In this document: positions 53,955-62,824 of the stretch, one piece after another
Layout: every line of letters begins with the position of its first letter
Numbering within the stretch: position 1 is the stretch's first letter
Origin: VXYK01 sp965221585
Lineage (GTDB): Bacteria; Actinomycetota; Acidimicrobiia; Acidimicrobiales; Aldehydirespiratoraceae
Length of the DNA stretch: 64,000 nucleotides
Assembly (NCBI GenBank): GCA_965221585.1
Contig: OZ244898.1
Span: 1,240,001 to 1,304,000, forward strand
Reading direction: 5' to 3'
Notes under the pieces: model-generated
What the model was told of the DNA's origin: nothing
What the model saw: the letters and a program-made list of their open reading frames with translations, nothing else
Database searches by the model: none
Position numbers and translations under genes: made by a program

Positions 53955-53980
53955 GCGCTTCGGAGCGTCGGCTCGGCGAC

Positions 53981-54913
53981 TCAGTCGAGTCGCTGGGTTC
54001 GACCGCAGCGGGCGCTGAGCCTTGCCGCTTCGATTATCCGCAGTACCCCGATACCGCTGGAGAGCTCGGGCCACGCCGCAGCCTTGTTCCCCGCAACCGC
54101 GGCGAGGCGTCTCAGTTGAGACACGAACCCGAGAGAGTGCAGCGCTTGGTGGCCCTCGGCCGAAACGATCTTGTCGCCGTCCACTTCGAGCACGGGGAAC
54201 GGCCACAGGTCGAGCGAAACCACCGCGCCGGCACTCGCCGCTTCGAGGTTCGCCGAGGCGGGTCCCCGGTGCCATTGCAACCGGGCGCGCAGCAACCGCC
54301 CATCCGCGGTTCGCAGTTCCAACTCGGCACAAATGTCTACACCGCCTCGGCGCTCCAGGCTCGCGGAGACTTCGACCACCGGTTGCGCCCCGGCCGCCAA
54401 CAGCACGGGCAGGAGGCGACCGCCCAGATCCAACAAGACACCGTTGTGCGCCCCAGTGGAGGTGTACTCAGTGGAGGTGTGCCAAGCGGGGCGCGGCGCG
54501 GTGGCGCGCAACACGAGGTGGTGCGGTTCTACGAGGTCGTTGACCGCCGCCAACCCTCGACTTGGAATCGGCGCGTGGAGCAGGTTCGCGCCGAGCATCG
54601 CATTCGGTCGATCGCCGGGGTCCCAGGATGAGTCCACGCCCAGAGGCGATTCGACGATCAGGGGCTGGTCATGGGGGATCTGTGCCAGCACTCCGGCGAC
54701 CTCGACGGGAGGTACAGCAACGATGAGCATGTCCGCTCGTCTGATCATCTCGGTGACGCTGAGTTCGTCACAGCCCAGTGCCTCGGCGGCCTCGCTCGCC
54801 CCTTTAGGCCGACGCCCGCCGATCCCGATCAGTCTCACCCCGGAAACCGCGCGTGAGGACTCTGCATGAACAGTTGCGCCCCTGCCTCCGCCGATGATCG
54901 CCAGAGAGGTCAC
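53981..54913 (-). CDS. Gfo/Idh/MocA-like oxidoreductase
   Basis: A 310-residue protein from GTG 54913 (AGG nine bases before; the frame opens at 54946). A Rossmann opening, SLAIIGGGRGATVHAES, and GVRLIGIGGRRPKGASEAAEALG are seen; the C-terminal half is a strand-rich domain ending in GIGVLRIIEAARLSAR. The EKP motif of the family reads ESPLGV, so the usual Lys is missing and activity may be lost or altered. The N-terminal domain is close to a dehydrogenase; the substrate is unknown. Confidence 0.75.
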   Translation of the reverse strand: MTSLAIIGGGRGATVHAESSRAVSGVRLIGIGGRRPKGASEAAEALGCDELSVTEMIRRADMLIVAVPPVEVAGVLAQIPHDQPLIVESPLGVDSSWDPGDRPNAMLGANLLHAPIPSRGLAAVNDLVEPHHLVLRATAPRPAWHTSTEYTSTGAHNGVLLDLGGRLLPVLLAAGAQPVVEVSASLERRGGVDICAELELRTADGRLLRARLQWHRGPASANLEAASAGAVVSLDLWPFPVLEVDGDKIVSAEGHQALHSLGFVSQLRRLAAVAGNKAAAWPELSSGIGVLRIIEAARLSARCGRTQRLD

Positions 54914-55010
54914 GGCGAACCTGCCCCTGGGGTGTTGACGGCCCAAATTCGGTACTGTCTCATACTCAGTTCATTATCGGGCGAATTCGCGACAGGGAGC
55001 CATTCGATCA

Positions 55011-55718
55011 ATGAGTCACCACGATCTTCTTGAAGTTCAGCGCCTTGACGTAGAGACCGACCAGTTGCTGCACCGCAGAGCCTCGCTCCCACAGCGCGAA
55101 CAGCTACTCGCAGCAACGGCTGAACGGCAGCGATTCACCAGCGAGATCGAACAGATTTCGCTCACCCAGATCGAAGTGGTGACCCGCCAGAAGCGCTTCG
55201 AAGACGAAGCTCAGATCGTCGCTGCCAAGATCGAGACCGATGAGGCGCGCCTCTACAGCGGTGAGGTCACGGGACTCCGTGACTTGCAGGCTCTCCAGGA
55301 TGAGATCGCTTCATTGCGGAACCGCCAGAGTGATCTCGAGGACGAAGCTCTCGATGCCATGGAGGAGACCGAGTCGCTGGGATCGAAGGCGGCCGCGCTC
55401 AGCGCCGAGGTTGACCTGTGCGACCAGCGCATCAGCGAACTGAACGCCGAGATCAACTCCGCCACCTCAGAAATCGACGCTCGCCTCGAAGCGGTCCGCT
55501 CGAACCGTACAGATCTCGAAGCGGAGCTCGACAGTTCGTTGGTTGCCGACTATGAGCGTCTTCGGTCGACGTTCGGCTCGGCGACCGTGGTGCGCTTCGA
55601 GAACGGCAAGTGCGTTGGCTGCCCGTCGATGATGCCCGCAGTCGAGGCGGATCGAATGAAACATGCTGCAGCCGATGTCCTGTCGTGCGACGAGTGCGGC
55701 CGGATAGTCCTGCTCTGA
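55011..55718 (+). CDS. CdsZ-like coiled-coil zinc-ribbon protein
   Basis: A 235-residue actinobacterial protein. Residues 1-190 form a long Glu/Arg-rich coiled coil (HHDLLEVQRLDVETDQLLHRRASL at the start). The C-terminal zinc ribbon is CVGC (about 202-205) and CDEC (about 227-230). The layout matches the C4-type zinc-ribbon family, once DUF164, called CdsZ in some reports. A coupled membrane gene starts 1-2 nt after its stop. Confidence 0.85.
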   Translation: MSHHDLLEVQRLDVETDQLLHRRASLPQREQLLAATAERQRFTSEIEQISLTQIEVVTRQKRFEDEAQIVAAKIETDEARLYSGEVTGLRDLQALQDEIASLRNRQSDLEDEALDAMEETESLGSKAAALSAEVDLCDQRISELNAEINSATSEIDARLEAVRSNRTDLEAELDSSLVADYERLRSTFGSATVVRFENGKCVGCPSMMPAVEADRMKHAAADVLSCDECGRIVLL

Positions 55719-55719
55719 C

Positions 55720-56208
55720 GTGTTCGTCTTCTTTGTTGCGGCCGCAGTACTCGGTGTGCTGGTGGTGTTCGACAGCCCAGCCGTCGACTACCGATACGTG
55801 GCCGTCGGCGCGGTCCTGCCACTCGCAGAGGGGCTGACGGGCCGGCCGCTGATCCTTCACACTCTGCTGGGTTCGGTGGCGTTGTTGAGTGTTGTGATGC
55901 TGGCGACGGTCGGATCGCGGCTTCGGCGGCGTCGGTTGCTGGGCGTGCCGATCGGGACGTTCGTCTTCTTGGTGGTGTCGGGCTCCTGGACTCGGACCGA
56001 GTTGTTCTGGTGGCCGGTTGCCGGGCTTGACGGGATTGCAGCCGCTCCACTTCCGGAGTTTGATCGTCCTTGGGCCGTGCTGTTCCTGTTCGAACTGCTC
56101 GGAATCTGCGCGGTGGTCTGGCTGGTCCACCGCTACGAACTCACCCGACCGGAGAACCGCAGGAAGTTGCTCAGTTCAGGCCGACTGCCCCGCGAGCACC
56201 TCAGATAA
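55720..56208 (+). CDS. hypothetical membrane protein
   Basis: A 162-residue protein with a GTG start one nucleotide after the zinc-ribbon gene. It has about four hydrophobic helices (VFFVAAAVLGVLVVF; LILHTLLGSVALLSVVMLATV; GVPIGTFVFLVVSG; WAVLFLFELLGICAVVWLV) and an Arg-rich cytoplasmic loop and tail. I do not recognise it. The spacing says it is co-translated with the CdsZ-like protein. Confidence 0.7.
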   Translation: MFVFFVAAAVLGVLVVFDSPAVDYRYVAVGAVLPLAEGLTGRPLILHTLLGSVALLSVVMLATVGSRLRRRRLLGVPIGTFVFLVVSGSWTRTELFWWPVAGLDGIAAAPLPEFDRPWAVLFLFELLGICAVVWLVHRYELTRPENRRKLLSSGRLPREHLR

Positions 56209-56245
56209 CGTTTCCGGCGAGCCTCATTCGTCGAGCCTGATCCGA

Positions 56246-56623
<378 letters not shown>

Positions 56624-56668
56624 TTAGTCTGCCTCAACGAATACCCGTCTGTCCGAACATATTCGCCG

Positions 56669-57859
56669 CTAGACGTCGAGCACCGCGTCAAGTTGTTCGC
56701 AGAGAAAGCCCATGTGGTCTGCGTTGAGACCATGGTGGATCGGCAACGACATGGCGTTGTCCATGATGTAGTCGCAGTTCGGCAGCCCTTCTTCGGGGGC
56801 GCGGTGCTCGATCCCCGCGAATCCCTTCTGACGCAGAATGTTCCCGGTCCAGACCATGCGCGTCGTCACACCCCGCGCTTCGAGCCGCTCCTGGACTTCG
56901 CTGCGGTTGATACCGAGGTCGTCGTCGATGGTGAAGCAGAAGCGCATCCAAGTCGTGTCGGTCTCAGGTGTCGTCCGTCCCCTGGTGACACCCCCGCGGG
57001 TAGCCAGGAAGTCGTCCAACCGGCGCCAGTTGTCGCGCCGCTGTTGGTTGAACCCCGCGAGCTTGTCGAGTTGAACCAGCCCGTATGCGGCACTGATCTC
57101 GGTCGGTTCGAAGTTGTAACCGATCGAGTCGAAGGTGAAGATCATGTCATAGGGGGTGCCATCCGCGAGGTAGCCGAAGCGATCCTGTTGGCCTTTGCGT
57201 GAGCCGTAGAGGTAGGGCTCCGAGCGGCGGCCCCAGCGTCTCAACTCGAGTCCCAGATCGAACAGCTCAGGATCGTCGACTCCGACCAGACCGCCGGCAC
57301 CGCCCGCGGTCATGGCGTGGCTCCGCGCGAAACTGGTCACCACTATGTCGGCGCGCGCGCCGGTACGCTCACCCCGCTGCCAGGAGTCGAGCACGTCGCA
57401 AGAATCCTCGACGACGGTGAGGCCGTGAGCATCGGCGATGGCGCGGATCTCGTCCCAGTCGGGGCAGTTGCCGCACAGATTCGGTGTGAGGATCGCCTTG
57501 GTCCGCGGCCCGATCATGGCTTCGATCTTGGTGTGGTCGATCTGGTACGTGTCTTCGGTTATGTCCACGAACACCGGGACGAGACCCGATTGCACCATCG
57601 TGGCGATGTCGGTTGAGAACGTCAGCGGTGACGTGATGATCTCGTCGCCCCGTTCGAGTTGGAGCAGGTCTACGGCGATGCGCAGGGCCGACGACCCGCT
57701 GTTGACCATGATCCCGTGCTGTTTGGACAACAGCGAAGCGACCCTGCGCTCGAGCTCGAAGACGTTCTCGCCGATGTCGAGCGTCGAGGAGCGCAATACC
57801 TCCACGACGGCCTCGATCTCGCGCTCGTCGTGAACTGCTCCCGAAACTGGAAGTTGCAT
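56669..57859 (-). CDS. RfbH/ColD-like PLP sugar 3-dehydrase (DegT family), catalytic Lys replaced by His
   Basis: A 396-residue DegT/DnrJ/EryC1 fold protein. The nucleotide-sugar aminotransferase lysine is replaced: the motif reads SFARSHAMTAGG, with His181 where Lys normally forms the PLP link. The same His substitution marks 3-dehydrases such as RfbH and ColD, and VEDSCDVL and NLCGNCPDWDE also resemble RfbH. The iron-sulphur cysteine spacing of E1-type enzymes is not seen. It may make a 3-deoxy sugar. No glycan genes are nearby. Confidence 0.85.
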   Translation of the reverse strand: MQLPVSGAVHDEREIEAVVEVLRSSTLDIGENVFELERRVASLLSKQHGIMVNSGSSALRIAVDLLQLERGDEIITSPLTFSTDIATMVQSGLVPVFVDITEDTYQIDHTKIEAMIGPRTKAILTPNLCGNCPDWDEIRAIADAHGLTVVEDSCDVLDSWQRGERTGARADIVVTSFARSHAMTAGGAGGLVGVDDPELFDLGLELRRWGRRSEPYLYGSRKGQQDRFGYLADGTPYDMIFTFDSIGYNFEPTEISAAYGLVQLDKLAGFNQQRRDNWRRLDDFLATRGGVTRGRTTPETDTTWMRFCFTIDDDLGINRSEVQERLEARGVTTRMVWTGNILRQKGFAGIEHRAPEEGLPNCDYIMDNAMSLPIHHGLNADHMGFLCEQLDAVLDV

Positions 57860-57888
57860 CTGGTACCCCTTGGTGGTGATCAGAACCT

Positions 57889-58290
57889 CTAATCGTTGAC
57901 TTTGGACCGATTGGAAAGGTAAGTGCCAATTCCAGCACCCACAGTTCCGATGGAGGCAGCCAACAGAACGTTGAAGACCAACGCCAGCGGATTGATCCCG
58001 TTACCGCCGGCGACACGGATGACACCAGCCACCAACTGGACGACTGCGAATGCAGCAACTGTCGCGGCCGCGCCGTTGATCATCGGCGCCGCTGTCGCAA
58101 TCCGGCCGGCGACTGCGCCGCCCACGAGGTAGGCCACGACGATCGCCAACAGGGTGAGGTAGACCCAGTTCGACTGCTCGCCCCCGTCGCCGTCGGCAAG
58201 GATGGCCTGTGCAACCGCCGCGGGTACGGACACGACCAGACAGACCGCCGCCCCCGCTCGGATCGCCGCGGGAAACAGGGACCTGGACAC
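57889..58290 (-). CDS. hypothetical small membrane protein
   Basis: A 133-residue protein with four predicted helices: AAVCLVVSVPAAVAQAIL, VYLTLLAIVVAYLVGGAVAG, AATVAAFAVVQLVAGVIRVA and LALVFNVLLAASIGTVGAGIGTYL. It has no motif I recognise. It follows the tail of the sugar gene only by strand; the two are 30 nt apart with the membrane gene upstream, so they may be one transcript. Confidence 0.7.
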   Translation of the reverse strand: MSRSLFPAAIRAGAAVCLVVSVPAAVAQAILADGDGGEQSNWVYLTLLAIVVAYLVGGAVAGRIATAAPMINGAAATVAAFAVVQLVAGVIRVAGGNGINPLALVFNVLLAASIGTVGAGIGTYLSNRSKVND

Positions 58291-58361
58291 GGAGCCGAGG
58301 CTAGCAGCGCGCTACGGTCGCGTAGTCGGGGACAAGACCCGACAAGACGGACGAGACACCC

Positions 58362-59408
58362 ATGACCTCGGAAACTTCGATCAACGATCACGGCGGTTGG
58401 CCGGTGGTCCTCGGCAGGTTGGCCAACGGGGAGGACCTGACCGCGGATATTGCCAGAGCGGTGCTCTCAGCGATGCTCAACGGCGAGGCCACGGACGCGC
58501 AGATCGCCGCGGTCATCGTCGGACTCCGTCTCAAGGGTGAGACGGTCGATGAACTGGTCGGGCTTCAAGCGGCGATGATCGACGCGGCCACACCGCTGGC
58601 CGTGCCCGAGAACACGATCGACATCGTTGGCACCGGCGGCTCACCGAGTCGTATTCGGCATGCGCTCAACGTGTCGACGATGGCCTCCATTGTGGCTTCC
58701 GCAGCCGGAGCGACGGTGTGCAAACACGGCAATGTCAAGGCTTCCTCAACCTCGGGCGCCTTCGATCTGCTCGGTGCGCTCGGGGTGGACTTCAGCATCA
58801 GCCCCGCTCAACTCGAAGCCCAAGTCGACAGCATCGGTTTGGGATTCGCATTCGCCAAGGCCTTTCATCCCGCCATGCGCCATGTGGGTCCGGTCCGGGC
58901 TCAGCTGGGCATTCCGACGGTGTTCAATGTTCTGGGCCCGTTGAGCCATCCGGGTCGGGTGAGGCGCCAGGTTGTGGGAGTGGGGGACTGGTCCATCGCC
59001 GAGCGCGTGGCCCGGGTTCTCGAAGCAACGGGTTCGCGTCGCTCGCTGGTGGTGCACGGTGACGGGGGATTGGATGAACTGTCGACGACGGGCCCTTCGA
59101 GAGTCCTCTCGCTTGAGAATGGGGAGATCACCGAGTTGACGGTGACGGCACCGTCGGTCGGTCTGGCGCCCGCGTCGCCGACCGATCTCGCCGGGGGTGA
59201 TCCCGACACGAACGCCCGACTCGCCCGCTCGATCTTTGCGGGGGAGACCGGAGCGCATCGAGACATAGTCGTGCTCAACGCTGCGGCCGGATTGTTGGTG
59301 GCGGGATTGGCGGCCGATCTCGGCGAAGCGGTCGGTGCCGCTGCCGCAGCGATCGACGACGGACGCGCCGAAGCCAAGCTTGCGACCCTGGTATCGAGCA
59401 GCTGGTGA
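58362..59408 (+). CDS. trpD: anthranilate phosphoribosyltransferase
   Basis: A 348-residue enzyme joining anthranilate to PRPP in tryptophan synthesis. The PRPP loop is GTGGSPSRIRHALNVSTMAS, followed by VCKHGNVKASSTSGAFDLLGALGV and RHVGPVRAQLGIPTVFNVLGPLSHPG, all characteristic. The Gly-rich loop reads GTGGSPS where GTGGDGA is usual; it may be a TrpD-like paralogue. There are no other trp genes around it. Confidence 0.9.
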   Translation: MTSETSINDHGGWPVVLGRLANGEDLTADIARAVLSAMLNGEATDAQIAAVIVGLRLKGETVDELVGLQAAMIDAATPLAVPENTIDIVGTGGSPSRIRHALNVSTMASIVASAAGATVCKHGNVKASSTSGAFDLLGALGVDFSISPAQLEAQVDSIGLGFAFAKAFHPAMRHVGPVRAQLGIPTVFNVLGPLSHPGRVRRQVVGVGDWSIAERVARVLEATGSRRSLVVHGDGGLDELSTTGPSRVLSLENGEITELTVTAPSVGLAPASPTDLAGGDPDTNARLARSIFAGETGAHRDIVVLNAAAGLLVAGLAADLGEAVGAAAAAIDDGRAEAKLATLVSSSW

Positions 59409-59424
59409 GACCGTCGCTGGCGGG

Positions 59425-61182
59425 CTAGGCGACCCGCGAACTGGGCGAGCCTCGAGTCCGGCGCGAGCCCGGCAATGCTCTGACACCGGTGCGCTCAGTG
59501 GTGCGGCGTGCTGGACTGGGGGTCTTCGGCTTGAAGACCGGCAGGGCCGGCAGGGGACTGGCCAACACACCCTCGACCTCCTCGATCGTCAGTTTGTGGC
59601 CATTGCGTTCGATCCAGCCGACGATTGTGAGCAGTTCGTCGGCGTCATAGCGCTCAGGTACCGGCAACGGCTCTGCGGTCGCGGGCGGGCCGTCACCGGG
59701 TGGCGAGGGATCGAAGAGTTCGGCGTCGTCCGTCGAGTGACCGCTGCGACTGAGTTTTCCTTCGTGGAGCTCAACCCAGGTGTCGCCGATCCCCAGACGC
59801 ACCCGCCCGGCTCGTCGCAGCAGGTCGAAGCGTCGATGACGTCGTAACAGGCCTGCCAGAGCATCGGCACGGTCTCGGGCGTCGGCTGCCTCCTCGTACC
59901 GCTGTTGTTTCGCCAACGTCTCGATCCTGGTGCCCAGTGGGGCCAACAGCCCCTCGGGGCGCGAGGTCAGATTCGTGACGAGTTCATCGATCACAGCCGC
60001 GTACTCGCTTTCGGATGTCGAGCCGGAACACGGACAGCACGACACTCCCAACTGGGCCGAAGCGCAGACACTCGCGTTGGTCGCTGCTCTCGACGCGAGA
60101 CCGCAACGCCGAATCGCGGTAGCGCTCTGGATCGCCTCCACGACGCGTTTAGCCGCCCGTGTCGATGCCACCGGTCCGAGATAGAGAGCTCCGTCGTCGC
60201 GGACCACCCGCACTATCGAGAGCCGGGGAAAGCGTTCGTTGAGGGTCAGCTTGATGTAGGGGTACTTGCCGGCTCGGGTGCCTTGTCGATTGAACCGCGG
60301 CAGATGCCGATGGATCAGTCGCAGCTCAAGCACAGCAGCTTCGAGGCCGTTGCGACACAGGTGGTGGTCAATGCGATGCGTCTCACGAAGCAGCTGGGAG
60401 ACCTTGCGGCGTTCGTCGGTCGAGAAATAGCTGCGAACCCGAGATCGCAGGTTGGTGGCCTTGCCGACATAGAGCACTTCGTCGCGTTCGTCGCGAAACA
60501 GATACACGCCACCCTTGCGGGGTAGCTCGTCGGTCAGTTTCAGTTTCTTGGCATGAGGGCTGCCGGCGAGCGTTGGGAGCGCAATCAGGTCTTCGAGGCC
60601 CAACACCCCCAGAGTGGCTGCCCGCTCCAACAGGAAATGCAGCAGGTCCCCGGTTGCCAGGGCATCGTCGAGGGCGCGGTGGCTGGGCCTGTGGCTGAGC
60701 CGCAGACGGTCGGCAAGCGTGCCGAGCCTGCAGTTGGGGACCTCGTCTCGAAGCAGCCGGCGCGCCAGGGCGAGTGTGTCGATCGAACGTGCCGCGAGGC
60801 GGGGGCGCCGGAGTTGCTGCAGGGCAGCATTGAGGAATGAGATGTCGAACCGGACGTTGTGCCCCACGATCACGGCGCCGTCAATGAACTCCAGCAACGA
60901 CGGCATCACCGATTCAATCCGCGGCGCCGCCATGACCATCGCCTGGGTTATTCCGGTGAGGACCGTGATCTCCGGGGGGATCGCAGACCCCGGGTCGACA
61001 AGTGTCTGGTATGTGCCCAAGCACTCGCCGCCGCGGAGTTTCACGGCGCCGATTTCGGTGATCGCGCAGTCCGCAGCCGAAGCTCCGGTCGTCTCGAGGT
61101 CTATGACGACGAACGTGACCTCGTACAGGGGGGTGCCGAGGTCTTCGAAGCTCTGCTGGCAAGCGAACAATTGTTCGGGCAT
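59425..61182 (-). CDS. DEDDh exonuclease fused to a GIY-YIG (UvrC-like) nuclease
   Basis: A 585-residue fusion from ATG 61182. Residues 18-190 are a DnaQ-type 3'-5' exonuclease (VVIDLETTG, VGHNVRFDISFL, HRALDDALAT with the DEDDh residues). Residues 215-300 are a GIY-YIG domain (KGGVYLFRDERDEVLYVGKATNLRSRVRSYF), then a region with UvrB-binding-like QQRYEEAADARDRADAL. The C-terminal UvrC domains are absent, as in the shorter Cho-like proteins. This architecture is widespread in actinobacteria. A LexA-like box overlaps its start. Confidence 0.88.
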   Translation of the reverse strand: MPEQLFACQQSFEDLGTPLYEVTFVVIDLETTGASAADCAITEIGAVKLRGGECLGTYQTLVDPGSAIPPEITVLTGITQAMVMAAPRIESVMPSLLEFIDGAVIVGHNVRFDISFLNAALQQLRRPRLAARSIDTLALARRLLRDEVPNCRLGTLADRLRLSHRPSHRALDDALATGDLLHFLLERAATLGVLGLEDLIALPTLAGSPHAKKLKLTDELPRKGGVYLFRDERDEVLYVGKATNLRSRVRSYFSTDERRKVSQLLRETHRIDHHLCRNGLEAAVLELRLIHRHLPRFNRQGTRAGKYPYIKLTLNERFPRLSIVRVVRDDGALYLGPVASTRAAKRVVEAIQSATAIRRCGLASRAATNASVCASAQLGVSCCPCSGSTSESEYAAVIDELVTNLTSRPEGLLAPLGTRIETLAKQQRYEEAADARDRADALAGLLRRHRRFDLLRRAGRVRLGIGDTWVELHEGKLSRSGHSTDDAELFDPSPPGDGPPATAEPLPVPERYDADELLTIVGWIERNGHKLTIEEVEGVLASPLPALPVFKPKTPSPARRTTERTGVRALPGSRRTRGSPSSRVA

Positions 61183-61202
61183 TTCAATACATTGCCCGAA
61201 CA
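61164..61202 (-). promoter_or_regulatory. LexA-like box and extended inverted repeats over the nuclease start
   Basis: CGAACAATTGTTCG (61164-61177) fits the actinobacterial SOS pattern CGAAC-N4-GTTCG exactly. A further half-site CGAACA is at 61197-61202, making TGTTCGGGCA/TGCCCGAACA (61172-61181, 61193-61202) a perfect 10-bp inverted repeat over an 11-nt loop that contains the start codon. The box lies in the first codons (PEQLF), so a repressor there could block transcription or start. The alternative is chance codon sequence. Confidence 0.6.
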
Positions 61203-61222
61203 GATGTTTGCTGTCAAGGTTC

Positions 61223-62824
61223 TCAGTTGAGCAACTCTCGCAGGTGGTCAGCGAGACGGATAGCCAACGCCACGATCGAGAATGTTGGCGTGGCCGTCCC
61301 GCCCGTGGCAAAGACGCTGCTCCCAGCCAACCAGAGATTGTCGACTTCGTGCATGCGGCAGTCGGCATCGACCACTCCTTGTGCAGGATCATCCGACATT
61401 CGGGTGGTGCACATGTGGTGGAAGCCCACGCCCACCGGAAACCCGCTCAGGTCGATCTCTTCTGGGGAGGATCTGAACACGGTCAGGAACTCTCCGCTGA
61501 CGGCGCGGTCGTGGGCGTCGGCGTGGACTCCACCGGGTACGAGTTGGACTCGTCCCCAACCGGTCGCGCCTATGGCTTCGGCCATCGCTTTGAGCCCGGA
61601 GACCACCCGTCGGCGATCGGCCGCGGTGTACTGCCAGTCGAGCGTTACTTGCGGCATTCCCAGGGCGTCGGTTCTGGACCCCAGCGTGATGCGGCTGCGG
61701 GGATTCAGTTCCTGCTCGGCAAGGGCTTGCAGATAAGCCGCGGTGCGGGGCTCTGGGCCGGTATGGGCCATGAGCGCGCTGACATCACCGACGGTGACTC
61801 CCCTTTGTTGAAACGGCACTCCGTCGGGAAGGGCACCGACAAGGAACTGCAGCTCGAGACCGGTGGTCTCCGCTGAACGCAGATGTGCATCGCTCAGTCC
61901 GAGAGCGAACTTCGCGCCGTGCACGTGTCCTGCATGGCGTCCCTGTGTGATGGGCACCTCGCCACCGCCCAGACCTCCAAGAGCGTCGAAGTCCGATTCG
62001 AACACCCCGAACCCGGCATAGATCTGCAGGTGTTCGGTGAAATAGCGCCCCACGAGACCGTTGCTGTTGCCGAGCCCGGCGGGGTCGTGGTCAGTCGAAG
62101 CCAACAACAGCCGGGCGTTCTCGATCCCTCCGGTGGCCAACACGTAGGCCCGCGCCGTGACGGTCGCGTCGACACCGCTCAAGGTGGCGATGTCGAGATG
62201 CGTGACGGAGCGTCCACGGTCGCTGGCGAGGTTCAGCGCATTGGCGTAGAGCAGCACTTCGATGTTGGCAGCCGCGGTCAGTTCTGCACGGTACAGGTCG
62301 CCGAACTTCGTCGGGAACGTTACCTGGAACACGAAGGGCTCGACTGCGTCGGTCTCCACCGGCGGAGCTTTCACCCCCAACCGCTGTTCCCATGTGTCGA
62401 CTGAGAAGTCGTCGTCGGTGATTCGAACCCACTGCGTGGCCCGGTCCCAGAATGGCGCGAGGTCGGTGTGGTCGATCGGCCATCCGGAGACACGAAGGTG
62501 GTCCCGGGGCTCGAAATCGACAGGGGCCAACGGCCTGCAGTAGCCGGCCCAGTGGTTGGTGGTTCCACCGAAGTATCGCAGGCGAGTCTGATCGATCCTC
62601 ACTGGGTTGTCGAGGGTCGTCACGGCAGCGCCGATGCTGTCGCCGGTCATCAATGCTTGGGTGGCGGGGTCGGGTTCTGTGCCTCCAGACTCGACCAGCA
62701 GCACCTGGAGTCCGGAATGGAGCAGTTCCATTGCCATCGTTATTCCCGCCGCGCCTGCGCCGATGATGCACACGTCTGCTGTCAGAACGCTGCCCGAACG
62801 CAGTGTCCTCGCGTCTGTCAGCAT
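61223..62824 (-). CDS. GMC-family oxidoreductase (flavin)
   Basis: A 533-residue flavoprotein. The FAD loop is DVCIIGAGAAGITMAMELLHSG; LRYFGGTTNHWAGYCRPL is the covalent-or-hinge region of GMC enzymes; LATGGIENARLLLAS and the C-terminal VDNLWLAGSSVFATGGTATPTFSIVALAIRLADHL complete it. The active-site His/Asn pair falls near FHHMCTTRM. It overlaps the gene upstream by 7 nt, and the pair may work as a dehydrogenase with a Tat-exported subunit. The alcohol or sugar substrate is unknown. Confidence 0.9.
   Translation of the reverse strand: MLTDARTLRSGSVLTADVCIIGAGAAGITMAMELLHSGLQVLLVESGGTEPDPATQALMTGDSIGAAVTTLDNPVRIDQTRLRYFGGTTNHWAGYCRPLAPVDFEPRDHLRVSGWPIDHTDLAPFWDRATQWVRITDDDFSVDTWEQRLGVKAPPVETDAVEPFVFQVTFPTKFGDLYRAELTAAANIEVLLYANALNLASDRGRSVTHLDIATLSGVDATVTARAYVLATGGIENARLLLASTDHDPAGLGNSNGLVGRYFTEHLQIYAGFGVFESDFDALGGLGGGEVPITQGRHAGHVHGAKFALGLSDAHLRSAETTGLELQFLVGALPDGVPFQQRGVTVGDVSALMAHTGPEPRTAAYLQALAEQELNPRSRITLGSRTDALGMPQVTLDWQYTAADRRRVVSGLKAMAEAIGATGWGRVQLVPGGVHADAHDRAVSGEFLTVFRSSPEEIDLSGFPVGVGFHHMCTTRMSDDPAQGVVDADCRMHEVDNLWLAGSSVFATGGTATPTFSIVALAIRLADHLRELLN

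Noticed and set aside
56645..56668. CGAATATGTTCG-like word upstream of RNase P RNA as a LexA box
   Set aside because: The spacing is two bases shorter than the SOS consensus, and an SOS-regulated rnpB would be unexpected.
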